A DNA stretch of 64,000 nt from Xestospongia bergquistia (GCA_963965975.1 OZ014423.1:5606301-5670300), one strand, 5' to 3'. Positions 22,227-36,256 are shown, counted from the stretch's first letter. The notes: generated by a model not told the origin, from the sequence alone. Numbers and translations are program-made.

Positions 22227-25200
22227 TCAAGCATTAGTATTAGAAAGAGTATTAGCTCTTCTAGGAAATGGACGAGGCACTCTTCCAGATGAAAGAGTAT
22301 TAGATCTTAAAGTAGTTGGACAAGGGGGAGGCTCAGTTCTAGATAAAACAGTATTAGATCTTAAAGGAGGTGGATGAGGAAAGGTTCCTTCACAGATGAG
22401 AGAGTTTTTGATTTTAAAGAAGGTGGACAAGAAAGAGGTTCCCTACCAGATGATGGAGTATTAATTTTAAGATGAGAAGGAGGTTTTCTGTCATATGAGA
22501 TGGTATTAGCACTTTTAGGAGATGGACGAAGGAAAGGTTCCCTAACAGACGAGAGGGTATTAACTTTTGAAGTACGTAAAGGACGAGAGGGAAGTTCTCT
22601 ATTAGATGAGATGGTATTAGACCTCGTATTAGGTGGAAGACGACTACTACTAAAGTAGGAAAGATGACATCATAAACAATATCTTGTAAATATTATTATT
22701 TGATCACTTACTTGTCAGTTTTAGATAGGGTACTATTTTGTTGTGTTCTCTTCTATTAATTAAACAATTTATTACAATTATATTAAAAAATCATTTTACA
22801 TCTTACCAGTTGGGTTATTAATGTTGTCCTTGTTGTTTCAAGTTTGGACCTTATCTGCCTGGAAGGAGTTTCATATTGATTTGCAACAGTATCTTGTTGT
22901 CGGAATGGAAACCATATGATAGTTCTCTGAAACAAGTACACAATAAAATGTTATTGATCATAAGAAAGTCATATAACATACATCAGCTCCTCTTACTGGT
23001 CTAACAAGTGATAATTTTGAATAAAATGATGAAGTTGTTTCCTATAAAACAAAAGCCAGATTTTACAAATGTACTGGTTATTAAATAGAGTTTCTATATG
23101 CTGTCCATGTGATATCCACATGTCAAGTTGTCATTGTTATGTATTTTAAAGCATACCTTAACATATCTCCATGATGTACTGATACATGATGATTTGGTGA
23201 GTTCAGTTCCCGAAGGTGTTGAAGGACTTGAAGGTCTTGAAGATGAAGAAGACTCCACATCTTCTCCCATTTCAATTATATTAGCATCCTATAATTACAA
23301 ACAGATCTGTACCACAATGGTGATGTATAATATACCTTAGTTGCAGTTAGCTTATTGCCTTCTTTGGTAGCTCCCTTGTCACCCCAGTATACCTAAAAAT
23401 TCAAGTATAACTGTTTCTGTTATAATTAGGTGGGTTTGTGACATACTGGTAAAGGTCTAATGCCACCTGCACCTCTACCACCATAATATAAGGCATCTAC
23501 TATTGCCCATTTCTTTGGACCTGGGTTCTCTTCAGGCTATATGAGTTAATTAAAATTACAAAATTAATATGAATTCCAATACACAGGCTTTTATATTTTT
23601 CGTTCTTGGAGGTCTAGAAGGTCTTAAAAGTCTTGATGGTCTTGAAGGTCTTGAAGATGAAGACTCCACATCTTCTCCCATTTCAATTATATTAGCATCC
23701 TATAATTACAAACAGATCTGTACCACAATGGTGATGTATAATATACCTTAGTTGCAGTTAGCTTATTGCCTTCTTTGGTAGCTCCCTTGTCACCCCAGTA
23801 TACCTAAACATTCAAGTATAACTGTTTCTGTTATAATTAGGTGGGTTTGTGACATACTGGTAAAGGTCTAATACCACCTGCACCTCTACCGCCATAATAT
23901 GAGGCATCTACTATTGCCCATTTCTTTGGACCTGGGTTCTCTTCAGGCTATATGAGTTAATTAAAATTACAAAATTAATAAGAATTCCAATACACAGGCT
24001 TTTATATATCAGGTACCTACCTGTTCAGGCTCTGGTTCAGGTTCAGGCTCTGGTTCTGGTTCAGGTACATGTGTAGGAGTTGACAAAGTTTTCTAAATAA
24101 AGATATACATTAGAAGAGCTGTACATGTGTCGACTAACTCCAGTTAGAAGAGGAAAGAAAAACCAGATGAGTAACAGCACTATCAATATTATTAGTCCCA
24201 ATAGACCAAATGTAAGTCCAGCTATTAGTCCAGCATTAACAGGCTGATAAAAGCAAACAATTGTAATGATTATACTAATAGTATGGTTAATGTATGTATA
24301 GACATAATAATATATTTAGACAACCTTACCTTAGTTGTACAGTCATTTATATACATTGTGACATTACTAGAGATATAGGAGATACCATTGAGAGTGACCT
24401 GTAGTAGAACTTGTCTTTATATAAATAAAGAGAAACACTGAGATAACAGAGAATGTAGAAGTGTCAAACACTCACTGGCTTTTTTTAAATTGAGGGACAG
24501 AACAAGTTATTTTATCATAAGATATATCCCCAACAGTGCTAGTGACTAGTACATAATATGTAGTCAATTTAGGCATCTTATTAACTTATGTGTACTTTGA
24601 AACTCTGTCTCATTAAAGAGAAATCGACATGCTGTCATGTTTGGATTAGGTGTGTTGGTAAATCCTTGTCCTGTGAGTGTTGTAGTCAAACCATCTTGAT
24701 TAATACAAACATTAACAGGATCAGCTGATATTATCTCAATACATGTATCATTAATAACCTGATATAATGAAGAGTATCATCTTATATTATGACAGTCATT
24801 GTATACCTGATTAATAATTAGACAACCTTACCTCAGTTGTACAGTCATTTACATACATTGTGACATTACTAGAGATATAGGAGATACCATTGAGAGTGAC
24901 CTGTAGTAGAACTTGTCTTTATATAAATAAAGAGAAACACTGAAGTAACAGAGAATGTAGAAGTGTCAAACACTCACTGGCTTTTGTTAAATTGAGGGAC
25001 AGAACAAGTTATTTTATCATAAGATATATCCCCAACAGTGCTAGTGACTAGTACATAATATGTATTGAATTTAGGTATCTTATTAACTTATGTGTACTTT
25101 GAAACTCTGTCTCATTAAAGAGAAATCGACATGCTGTCGTGTTTGGATTAGGTGTGTTGGTAAATCCTTGTCCTGTGAGTGTTGTAGTCAAACCATCTTG

Positions 25201-28200
25201 ATTAATACAAACATTAACAGGATCAGCTGATATTATCTCAATACATGTATCATTAATAACCTGATATAATGAAGAGTATCACCTTATATTATGACAGTCA
25301 TTGTATACCTGATTAATAATTGATGTAAGGTATTGAAAATCACTACCAATAAATAATTCATTATCATTTTGTACAAGTGCTCTTAACTATAATAACAAAA
25401 AGAATTATTACCTGTTGTTTGTGTTATTACTATACCTGTTTCCTGTTAGCATTAGCTACTCCAATAGCAAATATGAATGCCCCCTTTTGACGAGCAATTT
25501 GAGCCTGTCATTAATCATAGATACAATACATTAAATGCTTAATTGTGGTTAAAATGTGATATGTGTATATTTAATGTTTATCTAGAGAAAGGGCTAGCCC
25601 ATTGCCTTTTATTCTTATATGTACTGGTACATTGATTGGGTTATAGGAAGTGTTCCCAATAGAAGGTTGATATATAGAACATGTACTATATGTAGATCTA
25701 TACCCAGAACATCAGTGTCATTCTTTAAAACATGTCTTTTGGGACCACCTTCCTCTTAGGGAGAGACCTCAAATTTATATCACTTCACATATATATCCAA
25801 CTTTAAACAAATATTCTGCTATAATACCTGATTATCTGCTTTAGCATTATCTCCTAATGCTCCATCTGTTAATATTAGGATAACACTAGCAGTATCTCCT
25901 CCCTATCTATTAATCTGTTCATTAACCTGAAAAGTACATTATTTCTCATATATATCATGTGATATTAATTAAAGCATAATATAACATTATATATATTACA
26001 AATAATATGATATATATATACCTTTTGTAGTCCAGGAGCTAATAAAGTACCACCTCCAACAACATGATTTTGAAGATTTACAATGCCCTTAGCAATCTGT
26101 TGCCTAAATAAGATAAAAAATATATTTAATAAGACTTTGCAATACTATGTATGGGTTTATCATATTTTACATGAATATACTCAATATATTAACTATTCAT
26201 GAATATTTTAAATTACAACATCAAGTAATTGTTAAATCATTATTATTGATATTAATAATACCTGTCAGATGTTAGGTTGAGGTGAACAACTCCTTTATCA
26301 GCAAAAGTGATGAAAGATAGTCGAAAATTAGGACTAAAAGATATTAAAAGGTAATATAGTTATATGCATATTAAAATAGACTGTTTGCTGTTGTTTTAGG
26401 TTGCATTGACAACAATATATTGTTTTGATATGAATTAGTAAACTTTATATAACTCAATAAATAACTCATCAAATTGGATATATGTTTTTTCTATTCTATC
26501 ATAAATTTAGTGACAGCTCTCATACAAAAGTATAACACTGATTTGTGTAATTTTGCAATACTATGTATAGTAATGAATCTTCACTGCTCAGGCAATTAAC
26601 TGCACAACTGTTAGTATATTATTTTAATAATAAAACAGTGTGATGTTTCCTATTTTCAGTATCTCATATTATATACATATCTTTATTAACAACAGATTAG
26701 TTAAGTCAATTTTACAGTGACAAACAAACTCAGGAAATGGTTTACAAGTGTTTCTATAATATTCATTGTATAATTAATACATCCTTAACTTTGCACTGGA
26801 TCAATCATGTAAGTTTGCCATCAAAGTCAGAAATTTCACTAACAATGCACTGCGATCAATGTAACAACAATGTTTTGACAAGCTAAGATAAGATCAAGAC
26901 TCAGTAAAAACAGGATTAATAAAACAAACTATGAAACACCAAACCAAGGTGCATAATTGAATGCTACTATATTGATTGATTTGATTTTTAAAAGGTTTGT
27001 CACCAGCTTATCAGCCAGTATTCAGTTTCTCTTTTAAGAGCAACAAATAGCAATGGTACAACTAACTCACTTGACTTTTAAGCAACATCAAAGTATAATA
27101 ATATAACTTATAACTAATATAACTGTCTAACTCAAACTTGTTACTGAAGCTGAAATTTTTTTATTGTATTATCAACTGAAAAGGTAAGAATTGAGCATTT
27201 TTTATTAGTTTTAACAGCTACTGTGATTGTATTATTTGAAAATGATGTTTAATATTGAGTCTTTTGAGGAGGTTTGACAAATTATTTTATCACTTCATTG
27301 TAAGCAATCTGATTGGTCAATTACAGACAAGCATGACAGAAAAATCAGTTACACACCACTATACCAGTATAGTGGTGTGTAACTGATTTTTCTGTAAGGT
27401 ACCATTGGGATTAAAATAATTTAATTTCTTCCTATAGTTGTATAACTTATACAACTAGTGCATTACATGACCATCAATGTTGCATACTTGACAAAATTTA
27501 CTGTGACATTCTGCACAAATGGTATAATTTCTGTTCCAAAGTGAGTTCGAACACTACCAGAGCTAAAAAAAGGTAAAAACTTATAACATTAATTTTTTTG
27601 GTCATACAAAGATAAGCTGTCCAGACACTAATGACATACATGTACAGATACAGGCACATACAAATACAGGTACAAACATCATAATAATTCATATAATTAA
27701 TTAATTGATTAGTCAAATAAATTGTTAATAACTGGAGAACTGCAGAGGATATGGTTAACTGTAAAACTGAAAGCATTGAGTTCAGAGGATATGATTAATG
27801 GGAAAACTAGCATTGAGTTCAGAGGATGTGGTAATAAAGAAGGAGTGTCTTGTGGGTCATTAACTTAAATGCACAAACTAATAGCAATTGAGGGAATATT
27901 TTACCAACTGGGCAATCTTGGTTGTAAATGCACCTATGCATGATGTACAAGTTACAAAATGATATAATGACAGTATTATATATAAGACAGGGTTATTGTT
28001 AATAATAATTTGAAACCATATGTCTACACATTGAATAGTATGGCTTTGTAATTAGAAGAATCATAGATAAATAAAACGTTTATTATCTATAGCAGTAGTT
28101 ATTGCTATTATATAACCATAGTTCTGTCACGGTATACAGATCAATACCATACCTGTCTAACACAAAGTAGAAATCAAATACTCCTCTGCATTGAGTTGTA

Positions 28201-28267
28201 CTGCTTTGCACTTGTCCAAACACAAATCCAATGCCAGCAAAAAAAGTAAGAGAAAAAGACAAAACAT
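22227..28267 (-). pseudogene. ANTXR-like receptor copy C, frameshifted and rearranged
   Basis: Contains the full exon set, including a VWA domain with SSGSV, GGGTLLAPG and LTDG, and a duplicated Ig-like domain (24824-25260 and 24317-24757) as in copy B. However, the signal-peptide exon has lost one A from the AAAAAAAA run (near 28240-28247), throwing the start (28267) out of frame with the VWA domain, and no in-frame ATG replaces it. The tail exon has a second 1-nt deletion near 22381. The cytosolic exons are also duplicated: one E-type set (23128-23540, [14 protein letters not shown]) and a truncated A-type set (23590-23950). Most likely a pseudogene; a sequencing or assembly error is the alternative for either single-base gap. 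Confidence 0.75.
27336..27395. repeat. 29-bp perfect palindrome, 2-nt loop, in ANTXR-C intron
   Basis: Identical in sequence and placement to 19633-19692: arms 27336-27364 and 27367-27395. Both arms have stayed perfect in both units. Confidence 0.93.
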
Positions 28268-28971
28268 GTTCACTTGTAGTCAGAGCGCCTTACCGTGCAA
28301 AAAGAATTTATATATAATTATACCAAGCCCCGCCCTCACTTATCCTTTTGCATGCAGTAGGCGCCGACGCAAATTATTACTAAAAATGCACATTAACTAT
28401 GAGAGCAATATTCTGTCTCTTTAGTTTATTTTCAGTCTTTGTGCAGAGGCTGTAATCTGTGGTAGCTTGCTGTGTAAGTGCTTTCACTGCTATCTACTGC
28501 TTTTTTGTTATATACACTAACTTTGAAGGTAATCAAAACACTTTATATTGTTAGTGCACGTATCCATGTAACTATGATTCTATCAAAACAACCAATCTAT
28601 ACACGTTAACAATATGAGTAAATGTCATTTTAAGCAGTCTGATAGCCTCTAATAGTTTTCCAGTCTTAAAGTTAGCAATAATGAGTGATTCCCTTAATTA
28701 CAACAACAATTCTACAATCAAAATAATCAGGACAATTTTACAATAATTATTAAATTATATGTAATCTTGTTTGCATGTGAAAATTATTAGATTAATTTTT
28801 ATAATTATATTATATAATAAAAACTACTTACCATTATATACAGAACTATTTCCATTTAAACATCAATGAGCTATAGCTATTGTACAATCCTTTTTAGCAT
28901 ATACTATTTTAATGTATTACTTTATAGTATTAGCTAAGTCTAAGTGATAGTGTCAGTAAGAAAGTTAGCTC
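28268..28971. other. Upstream region of ANTXR-C and hAT empty site
   Basis: Shortened version of the A/B/D promoter: CCCCGCCCTCAC is kept, while the AGTACGTAGGCGCC segment is altered. The uninterrupted hAT target ACTATTTTAATG lies near 28905. No gene seen. Confidence 0.5.
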
Positions 28972-29627
28972 TTAATTGTAGGAGGTAGGTAGATAAGGGG
29001 CAGACTCCCTACCAGACATGAGACTATTAGCTCTTTTAGGAGGTGGACGAAGGGGAGCTTCCCTACCAGATGAGAGAGTATTAGCTTTTGAGGGAGGTTC
29101 TCTATTAGATGAGATGGTATTAGACCTCGTATTAGGTGGAAGACAACTACTATTAAAGTAGGAAAGATGACATCATATACAATTCTTGTAAATATTATTA
29201 TTTGATCACTTACTTGTCAGTTTCAGATAGGGTACTATTTTGTTGTGTACTCTTCTATTAATTAAAAAATTTATTATAATTATATTACAAAGTCATTTTA
29301 CATCTTACCTGTTGAGTTATTGGTGTTGTCCTTGTTGTTTCAAGTTTGGATCTTATCTGTCTGGAAGGAGTTTTATATTGATTTGCAACAGTATCTTGTT
29401 GTCAGAATGGAAACCATATGATAGTTCTCTGAAACAAGCATACAATAAAATGTTATTGATCATAAGAAAGTCATATAACATACATCAGCTCCTCTTACTG
29501 GCCTAAAGTGATAATTTTGAATAAAATGATGAAGTTGTTTCCTATAAAACAAAAGCCAGATTTTACAAATGTACTGGTTATTAAATAGAGTTTCTATATG
29601 CTGTCCGTGATATCCACATGTTAAGTT
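28972..29627 (-). pseudogene. ANTXR 3'-end fragment at the C/D junction
   Basis: Four terminal exons in E-type form, ending at the same breakpoint as the A/B junction (TTGTGAGTCACACCCC, about 29625-29641), so these two junctions are copies of one recombination event. Confidence 0.85.
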
Positions 29628-29785
29628 GTGAGTCACACCCCTTTATTGCTAAACCAGACTATATTATATTATTAGTGCTTATTAGTTTCGTCTAGGTTGT
29701 ATTGTGATATGTGATTGTATTATGAATCAAATAACTGTGCATTTATCTCATGCTTATCATCCTTCTTTCACAGAGTCTGATCAAC

Positions 29786-30484
29786 ATGGAGCTATTCCAT
29801 CAGTTAGCTGCACTTGTTTATGGAATCCTCAGCTGTTTTTACATGTTCTTTATGATGAGGAGTAATCGGACACACCTCAAAGCGTTCACCAAGATTTTGC
29901 CACTAATAGTAGCAGCTGTTTGTGTTATGTACACAGTAACAAGGAATATTGCTCCGTTTGATATAAAGTCTCCATTTTACATGCCTAAAATGAACATGAC
30001 CCTATGGGAACTCCTCTTCTCCATGATTGGAGACATATATCTTGTTTATTCCCGTCTGTTTATCTATGGGCTTTTGTCTTTTTGCATAGCTCAATGTTTT
30101 TTAATATTCACTTTGTCTGATGATGGATTTCTTTTTTTTCAAGTTCGGACACCAGAACTGATGTCTCTCCTTTGCATCAGTATTATCTCCTTAGCAGTTT
30201 ATTTTTATTTGCTTCCTAAGCTCAAATGTGCTATAGCTATCTCAGGTTTTATTTACTGTTTCCTGATTACCATTATGTTTTGGAGTGCTGTCATGCAAGT
30301 GCAGAAACACGTCTCTATTGTCTCAGTGTCTGGAGCATTTGGTGCGGGAGTGTTTTACATCTCTGATTTGGTGTTGTCTATTAATAAATATGGAAAACAA
30401 ATTCCAATGGCTGATGTTATCATTATGACAACATACTATATTGCTCAACTTGTTATTCCATTGTCTGTTATATATTCTGAATAA
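29786..30484 (+). CDS. TMEM86-like protein (unit D)
   Basis: 232-residue intact copy, nearly identical to 5896-6594; changes include HQLAALV, CAIAISGF and QKHVSIV. The SMIGDIYL, GAGVFYISD and YYIAQLV family motifs are intact. Convergent with ANTXR-D. Start chosen as for the other copies, after the TTCTTTCACAG acceptor. Confidence 0.87.
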   Translation: MELFHQLAALVYGILSCFYMFFMMRSNRTHLKAFTKILPLIVAAVCVMYTVTRNIAPFDIKSPFYMPKMNMTLWELLFSMIGDIYLVYSRLFIYGLLSFCIAQCFLIFTLSDDGFLFFQVRTPELMSLLCISIISLAVYFYLLPKLKCAIAISGFIYCFLITIMFWSAVMQVQKHVSIVSVSGAFGAGVFYISDLVLSINKYGKQIPMADVIIMTTYYIAQLVIPLSVIYSE

Positions 30485-30768
30485 GAACACTGATAGTAAT
30501 TATAAAACATTGTTTATTAGTATTGACTTTATTCTACGTATGGAAAGATATTTTTTTAAATTGCTGAGAAAAATGACAAAACCATATGTGATCATCATCT
30601 GTTACAATAATATGATAAAGGTCATTACACACAAAAAAATCCTTTAAAACATCATTACACATTCACTAAAGTATTATTAATATTATTATTATGTTATTAG
30701 TATTATATTTTAGGACAAACTAAACATTGCAGCATTACTTTAAAGTATCACTTCTTAGCATTTTAAGT

Positions 30769-33700
30769 TCAAGCATTAGTATTAGAAAGAGTATTAGCTC
30801 TTCTAGGAGTTGGATGAGGCACTCTTCCAGATGAAAGAGTATTAGATCTTAAAGGAGTTGGACGAGGGGGAGGCTCTCTTCCAGATGAAAGAGTATTAGA
30901 TCTTAAAGGAGTTGGACGAGGGGGAGGCTCTCTTCCAGATGAAAGAGTATTAGATCTTAAAGCAGTTGGACGAGGGGGAGGCTCTGTTCCAGATGAAAGA
31001 GTATTAGATCTTAAAGTAGTTGGACGAGGGGGAGGCTCTGTTCCAGATGAAACAGTATTAGATCTTAAAGGAGGTGGACGAGGGGGAGGCTCTGTTCCAG
31101 ATGAAACAGTATTAGATCTTAAAGGATATGGACGAAGGGAAGGTTCCCTACCATACGAGAGGGTATTAGCTTTTGAAGTACGTAAGGGACGAGAGGGAGG
31201 TTCTCTATTAGATGAGATGGTATTAGACCTCATATTAGGTGGAAGACGACTACTACTAAAGTAGGAAAGATGACATCATAAACAATATCTTGTAAATATT
31301 ATTATTTGATCACTTACTTGTCAGTTTTAGATAGGGTACTATTTTGTTGTGTACTCTTCTATCAATTAAACAATTTATTATAATTATATTAAAAAATCAT
31401 TTTATATCTTACCAGTTGGGTTATTGATGTTGTCCTTGTTGTTTCAAGTTTGGACCTTATCTGCCTGGAAGGAGTTTCAAATTGATTTGCAACAGTATCT
31501 TGTTGTCGGAATGGAAACCATATGATAGTTCTCTGAAACAAGCATACAATAAAATGTTATTGATCATAAGAAAGTCATATAACATACATCAGCTCCTCTT
31601 ACTGGTCTAACAAGTGATAATTTTGAATAAAATGATGAAGTTGTTTCCTATAAAACAAAAGCCAGATTTTACAAATGTACTGGTTATTAAATAGAGTTTC
31701 TATATGCTGTTCATGTGATATCCACATGTCAAGTTGTCATTGTTATGTATTTTAAAGCATACCTTAAAATATCTCCATGATGTACTGATACATGATGATT
31801 TGTGATTTTTCCTTCTTGGAGGTCTAGAAGGTCTTAAAGGTCTTAAAGGTCTTAAAGGTCTTGAAGGTCTTGAAGGTCTTGAAGATGAAGACTCCACATC
31901 TTCTCCCATTTCAATTATATTATCATCTGGGTTCTCTTCAGGCTATATGAGTTAATTAAAATTACAAAATTAATATGAATTCCAATACACAGGCTTTTAT
32001 ATATCAGGTACCTGTTCAGGCTCTGGTTCAGGTTCAGGCTCTGGCTCTGGTTCAGGTTCAGGCTCTGGCTCTGGCTCTGGTTTAGGTTTAGATTCTGGTT
32101 CATGTTTAGGTTCAGGTTCAGGTTTAGGTTCAGGTTCTCGTTTAGGTTCAAGTTTAGGTTCAGCCTCTGACTCTGGTTTAGGTTTAGATTCTGGTTCAGG
32201 TTTAGGTTCAGGTTCAGGCTCTGGCTCTGCTTCATGTTTAGGTTCAGCCTCTGGCTCTGGTTTAGGTTTAGATTCTGGTTCATGTTTAGGTTCAGGTTCA
32301 GGTTTAGGTTCAGGTTCTCGTTTAGGTTCAAGTTTAGGTTCAGCCTCTGGCTCTGGTTTAGGTTTAGATTCTGGTTCATGTTTAGGTTCAGGTTCTCGTT
32401 TAGGTTCAAGTTTAGGTTCAGCCTCTGGCTCTGGTTTAGGTTTAGATTCTGGTTCATGTTTAGGTTCAGGTTCTCGTTTAGGTTCAGGTTTAGGTTCTGG
32501 TTCTCGTTTAGGTTCAGGTTTAGGTTCTAGTTCTCGTTTAGGTTTAAGGTCAATTTCAGGTGTAGGATTTGGCAAAGTTTGCTAAATAAAGATATACATT
32601 AGAAGAGCTTTACATGTGTCAACTAACTCCAGTTAGAAGAGGAAAGAAAAACCAGATGAGTGACGGCACTATTATTAGTCCCAATAGACCAAATGTAAGT
32701 CCAGCTGCTAATCCAGCTTTATCAGACTGATAAAATCAAACATTTGTAAATATTATACTAATAGTATGGTTAATGAAGTATAGACATAATAATATATTTA
32801 GACAACCTTACCTTAGTTGTACAGTCATTTATATACATTGTGACATTACTAGAGATATAGGAGATACCATTGAGAGTGACCTGTAGTAGAACTTGTCTTT
32901 ATATAAATAAAGAGAAACACTGAGATAACAGAGAATGTAGAAGTGTCAAACACTCACTGGCTTTTTTTAAATTGTGGGACAGAACAAGTTATTTTATCAT
33001 AAGATATATCCCCAACAGTGCTAGTGACTAGTACATAATATATAGTGAATTTAGGTATCTTATTAACTTATGTGTACTTTGAAATTCTGTCTCATTAAAG
33101 AGAAATCGACATGCTGTCATGTTTGGATTAGGTGTGTGGGTAAATCCTTGTCCCGTGAGTGTTGTAGTCAAACCATCTTGATTAATACAAACATTAACAA
33201 GATCAGCTGATATTATCTCAATACATGTATCATTAATAACCTGATATAATGAAACGTATCATCTTATATTATGACAGTCATTCTATACCTGATCAATAAT
33301 TGATGTAAGGTATTGAAAATCACTACCAATAAATAATTCATTATCATTTTGTACAAGTGCTCTTAACTATAATAACAAAAAGAATTATCAACTGTTGTTT
33401 GTGTTATTACTATACCTGTTTTCTGTTAGCATTACCTACTCCAATAGCAAATATGGATGCTCCCTTTTCGCGAGCAATTTGAGCCTGTCATTAATCATAG
33501 ATACAATACATTAAATGCTTAATTGTGGTTAAAATGTTGACGTATGTATATTTAAGGTTTATCTAGAGAAAGGGCTAGGCCATTGCCTTTCACTCATATA
33601 TGTAGTAGAGTACAGAAGTGTTCCTAATAGAAGGCTGATAGAACATGTACTATATGTAGATCTATACCCAGAACATCAGTGTCATTCTTTAAAACATGTC

Positions 33701-36256
33701 TTTTGGGACCACCTTCCTCTTAGGGAGAGACCTCAAATTTATATCACTTCACATATATATCCAACTTTAAACAAATATTCTGCTATAATACCTCATTATC
33801 TGCTTTAGCATTATCTGCTAATGCTCCATCTGTTAATATTAGGATAACACTAGCAGTATCTCCTCCCAATCTATCAATCTGTTCATTAACCTGAAAAGTA
33901 CATCATTTCTCATACATATCATGTGATATTAATTAAAGCATAATATAACATTATATATATTACAAATAATATGATATATATACCTTTTTTAGTCCAGGAG
34001 CTAAGTAAGTACCACCTGTAGCACGATGATTTTGAAGATTTACAATACCCTTAGCAATCTGTTGCCTAAATAAGACAATTAATAAAACTTGCAATACCAT
34101 ATGTGGGTTTGTCATATTTTACATGAATATACTCAATATATTAACTATTCATGAATATTTTAAAGTACAACATCAAGTAATTGTTAAATCATTATTATTG
34201 ATATTAATAATACCTGTCAGATGTTAGGCTGAGGTGAACAATTCCTGTATTAGCAAAAGTGATGAAAGATAGCCGAAAATTAGGACTGAAAATATATAAA
34301 AAGGATATATAGTTATATGTATATTAAAATAGTGTTTGCTGTTGTTTTAGGTTGCATTGAAAACAATATATTGTTTTGATATGAATTAGTAAACTTTATG
34401 TAACTCAAAAATAACTCATCAAAAAAGATATATGTTTTTTCTATTCTGTCATAAATTCAATAGTGACAGCTCTCATACAAAAGTATAACACTGATTTGTG
34501 TAATTTTGCAATACCATATATAGTAATGAATCTTCACTGCTCAGGCAATTAACTGCACAACTGTTAGTATATTGTTTAAATAATAAAACAGTGTGATGTT
34601 TCCTATTTCAGTATCTCATATTATATACATATCTTAATTAACAACAGATTAGTTAAGTCAACTAATATAATTTTACAGTGACAAACAGGATGATTTACAA
34701 GTGCTTCTATAATAGTCTCTGTATAATTAATACATGCTTAACTTTACACTGGATCATTATGTAAGTTTGCCATAACTAGGTGTTAGTATTTAATGAGTGA
34801 TTAAAATCCTGCTCCATTCTAAGACAAAGTGAGAGATTTCACTAACAATGCACTGCAATCAATGCAACAACAATATTTTGACAAGCTAAGATAAGATCAA
34901 GACTCAGTAAAAACAGGATTAATAAAACAAACTATGAAACACCAAACCAAGGTGCATAATTGAATGTTATTATATTGGATTGATTTTATTTTTAAAAGGT
35001 TTGTCACCAGCTTATCAGCCAGTATTCAGTTTCTCTTCTGAGAGCAACAAACAGCAATGGTACAACTAACTCATTTGACTTTTAAGCAACATCAAAGTAT
35101 AATAATATGACTTATACATTATATCTGTCTAGCTCACACTTGTTACTGAAGCTGAAACTTTTTTGTATTGTCAAGTTTGAAAGCTATGCTTCAACTGAAA
35201 AGGTAGCAATTGAGCGTTTTTATGAGTTTTAACAGCTGCTGTGATTGTATTATTTGAAAATGAGGTTTAATATTGAATCTTTTGAGGAGATTTGACAAAT
35301 TATTTAATCACCTAAGCAATCTGATTGGTCATTACAGACAAGCATGACAGAACAATCAGTTACACACCATTATACCCTTGGGATTAAAATAATTTAGTTT
35401 CTTCTAATCATTATATAACTTATATAACTAGTACTAGTGCATTACATAACCATCAATGTTGCGTACTTGACAAAATTCACTGTGACATTCTGCACAAATG
35501 GTACAATCTCTGTTCCAAAGTGATATCTAACACTACCAGAACTAAAAAAGGTAAAAATATTAATTTTTTTGGTCACACAAAGATAAGATGTCTAGACACT
35601 AATGACATACATGTACAGATACAGGTACATACAAATACAGGTACAAACATCATAATAATTAATATAATTAATTAATTGATTAGTCAAATAAATTGTTAAT
35701 AACTGGAGAACTGCAGTGAGTTCAGAGGATGTGGTTAACTTTAAAACTGAAAGCAGTGAGTTCAGAGGATATGGTTAACTGTAAAACTAGGAAAACTAGC
35801 ATTAGGATGTAGTAATAAAGGAGAAGTGTCTTGTGGGTCATTAACTTACATGCACAAACTAATAGTAATTGATTTTTAAGGGAATATTTTACCAACTGGG
35901 CAATCTTGGTTGTAAATGCACCTATGCATGATGTACAAGTTACAAAATGATATAATGACAGTATTATATATAAGACAGGGTTATTGTTAATAATAATTTG
36001 AAACCATATGTCTACACATTGAATAGTATGGCTTTGTAATTAGAAGAATCATAGATAAATAAAACGTTTATTATCTATAGCAGTAGTTATTGCTATTATA
36101 TAACCATAGTTCTGTCATGGTATACAGATCAATATCATACCTGTCTAATACAAAGTAGAAATCAAATACTCCTCTGCATTGCGGTGTACTGCTTTGCACT
36201 CGTCCACACACAAATCCAATACCAGCAAAAAAAAGTAAGAGAAAAGGACAAAACAT
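30769..36256 (-). CDS. ANTXR-like VWA receptor, copy D, remodelled cytosolic side
   Basis: Start 36256 ([18 protein letters not shown]); the VWA domain has a complete metal site ([18 protein letters not shown]), followed by one Ig-like domain and a transmembrane segment. The linker exon (32012-32581) is greatly expanded to about 190 codons of [13 protein letters not shown] repeats. Downstream, a deletion fuses the start of the [11 protein letters not shown] exon to the middle of the MGEDVESS exon: the protein reads [19 protein letters not shown] (about 31935-31895), in frame, so the conserved cytosolic motif present in A, B and E is gone. The tail (stop 30769) has seven SNTLSSG-x-EPPPRP-type repeats. 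All joins keep frame, so the gene may well be expressed as an altered receptor. Confidence 0.82.
32012..32581 (-). repeat. Expanded Pro-Glu-Pro-Lys coding repeat in ANTXR-D
   Basis: 570-bp exon of nested 6-bp and longer repeats (GGTTCA, GGTTTA and GGCTCT hexamers on the plus strand), coding [20 protein letters not shown] units in register. Copies A, B, C and E have only about 15-30 such residues at this site. Exon borders GTACCTG (donor) and TTTAG (acceptor) are retained. Confidence 0.92.

Noticed and set aside
31915-32457. Minus-strand open frame of Asn/Leu repeats (NLNLNLN)
   Set aside because: A shifted frame of the same hexamer-rich exon. The flanking splice sites and the paralogues support the EPEPK frame.
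32234-32530. Plus-strand open frame rich in Phe/Arg (FRFRFRF)
   Set aside because: It is the complement of the EPEPK repeat exon of ANTXR-D; the low-complexity repeat leaves several frames open by chance.
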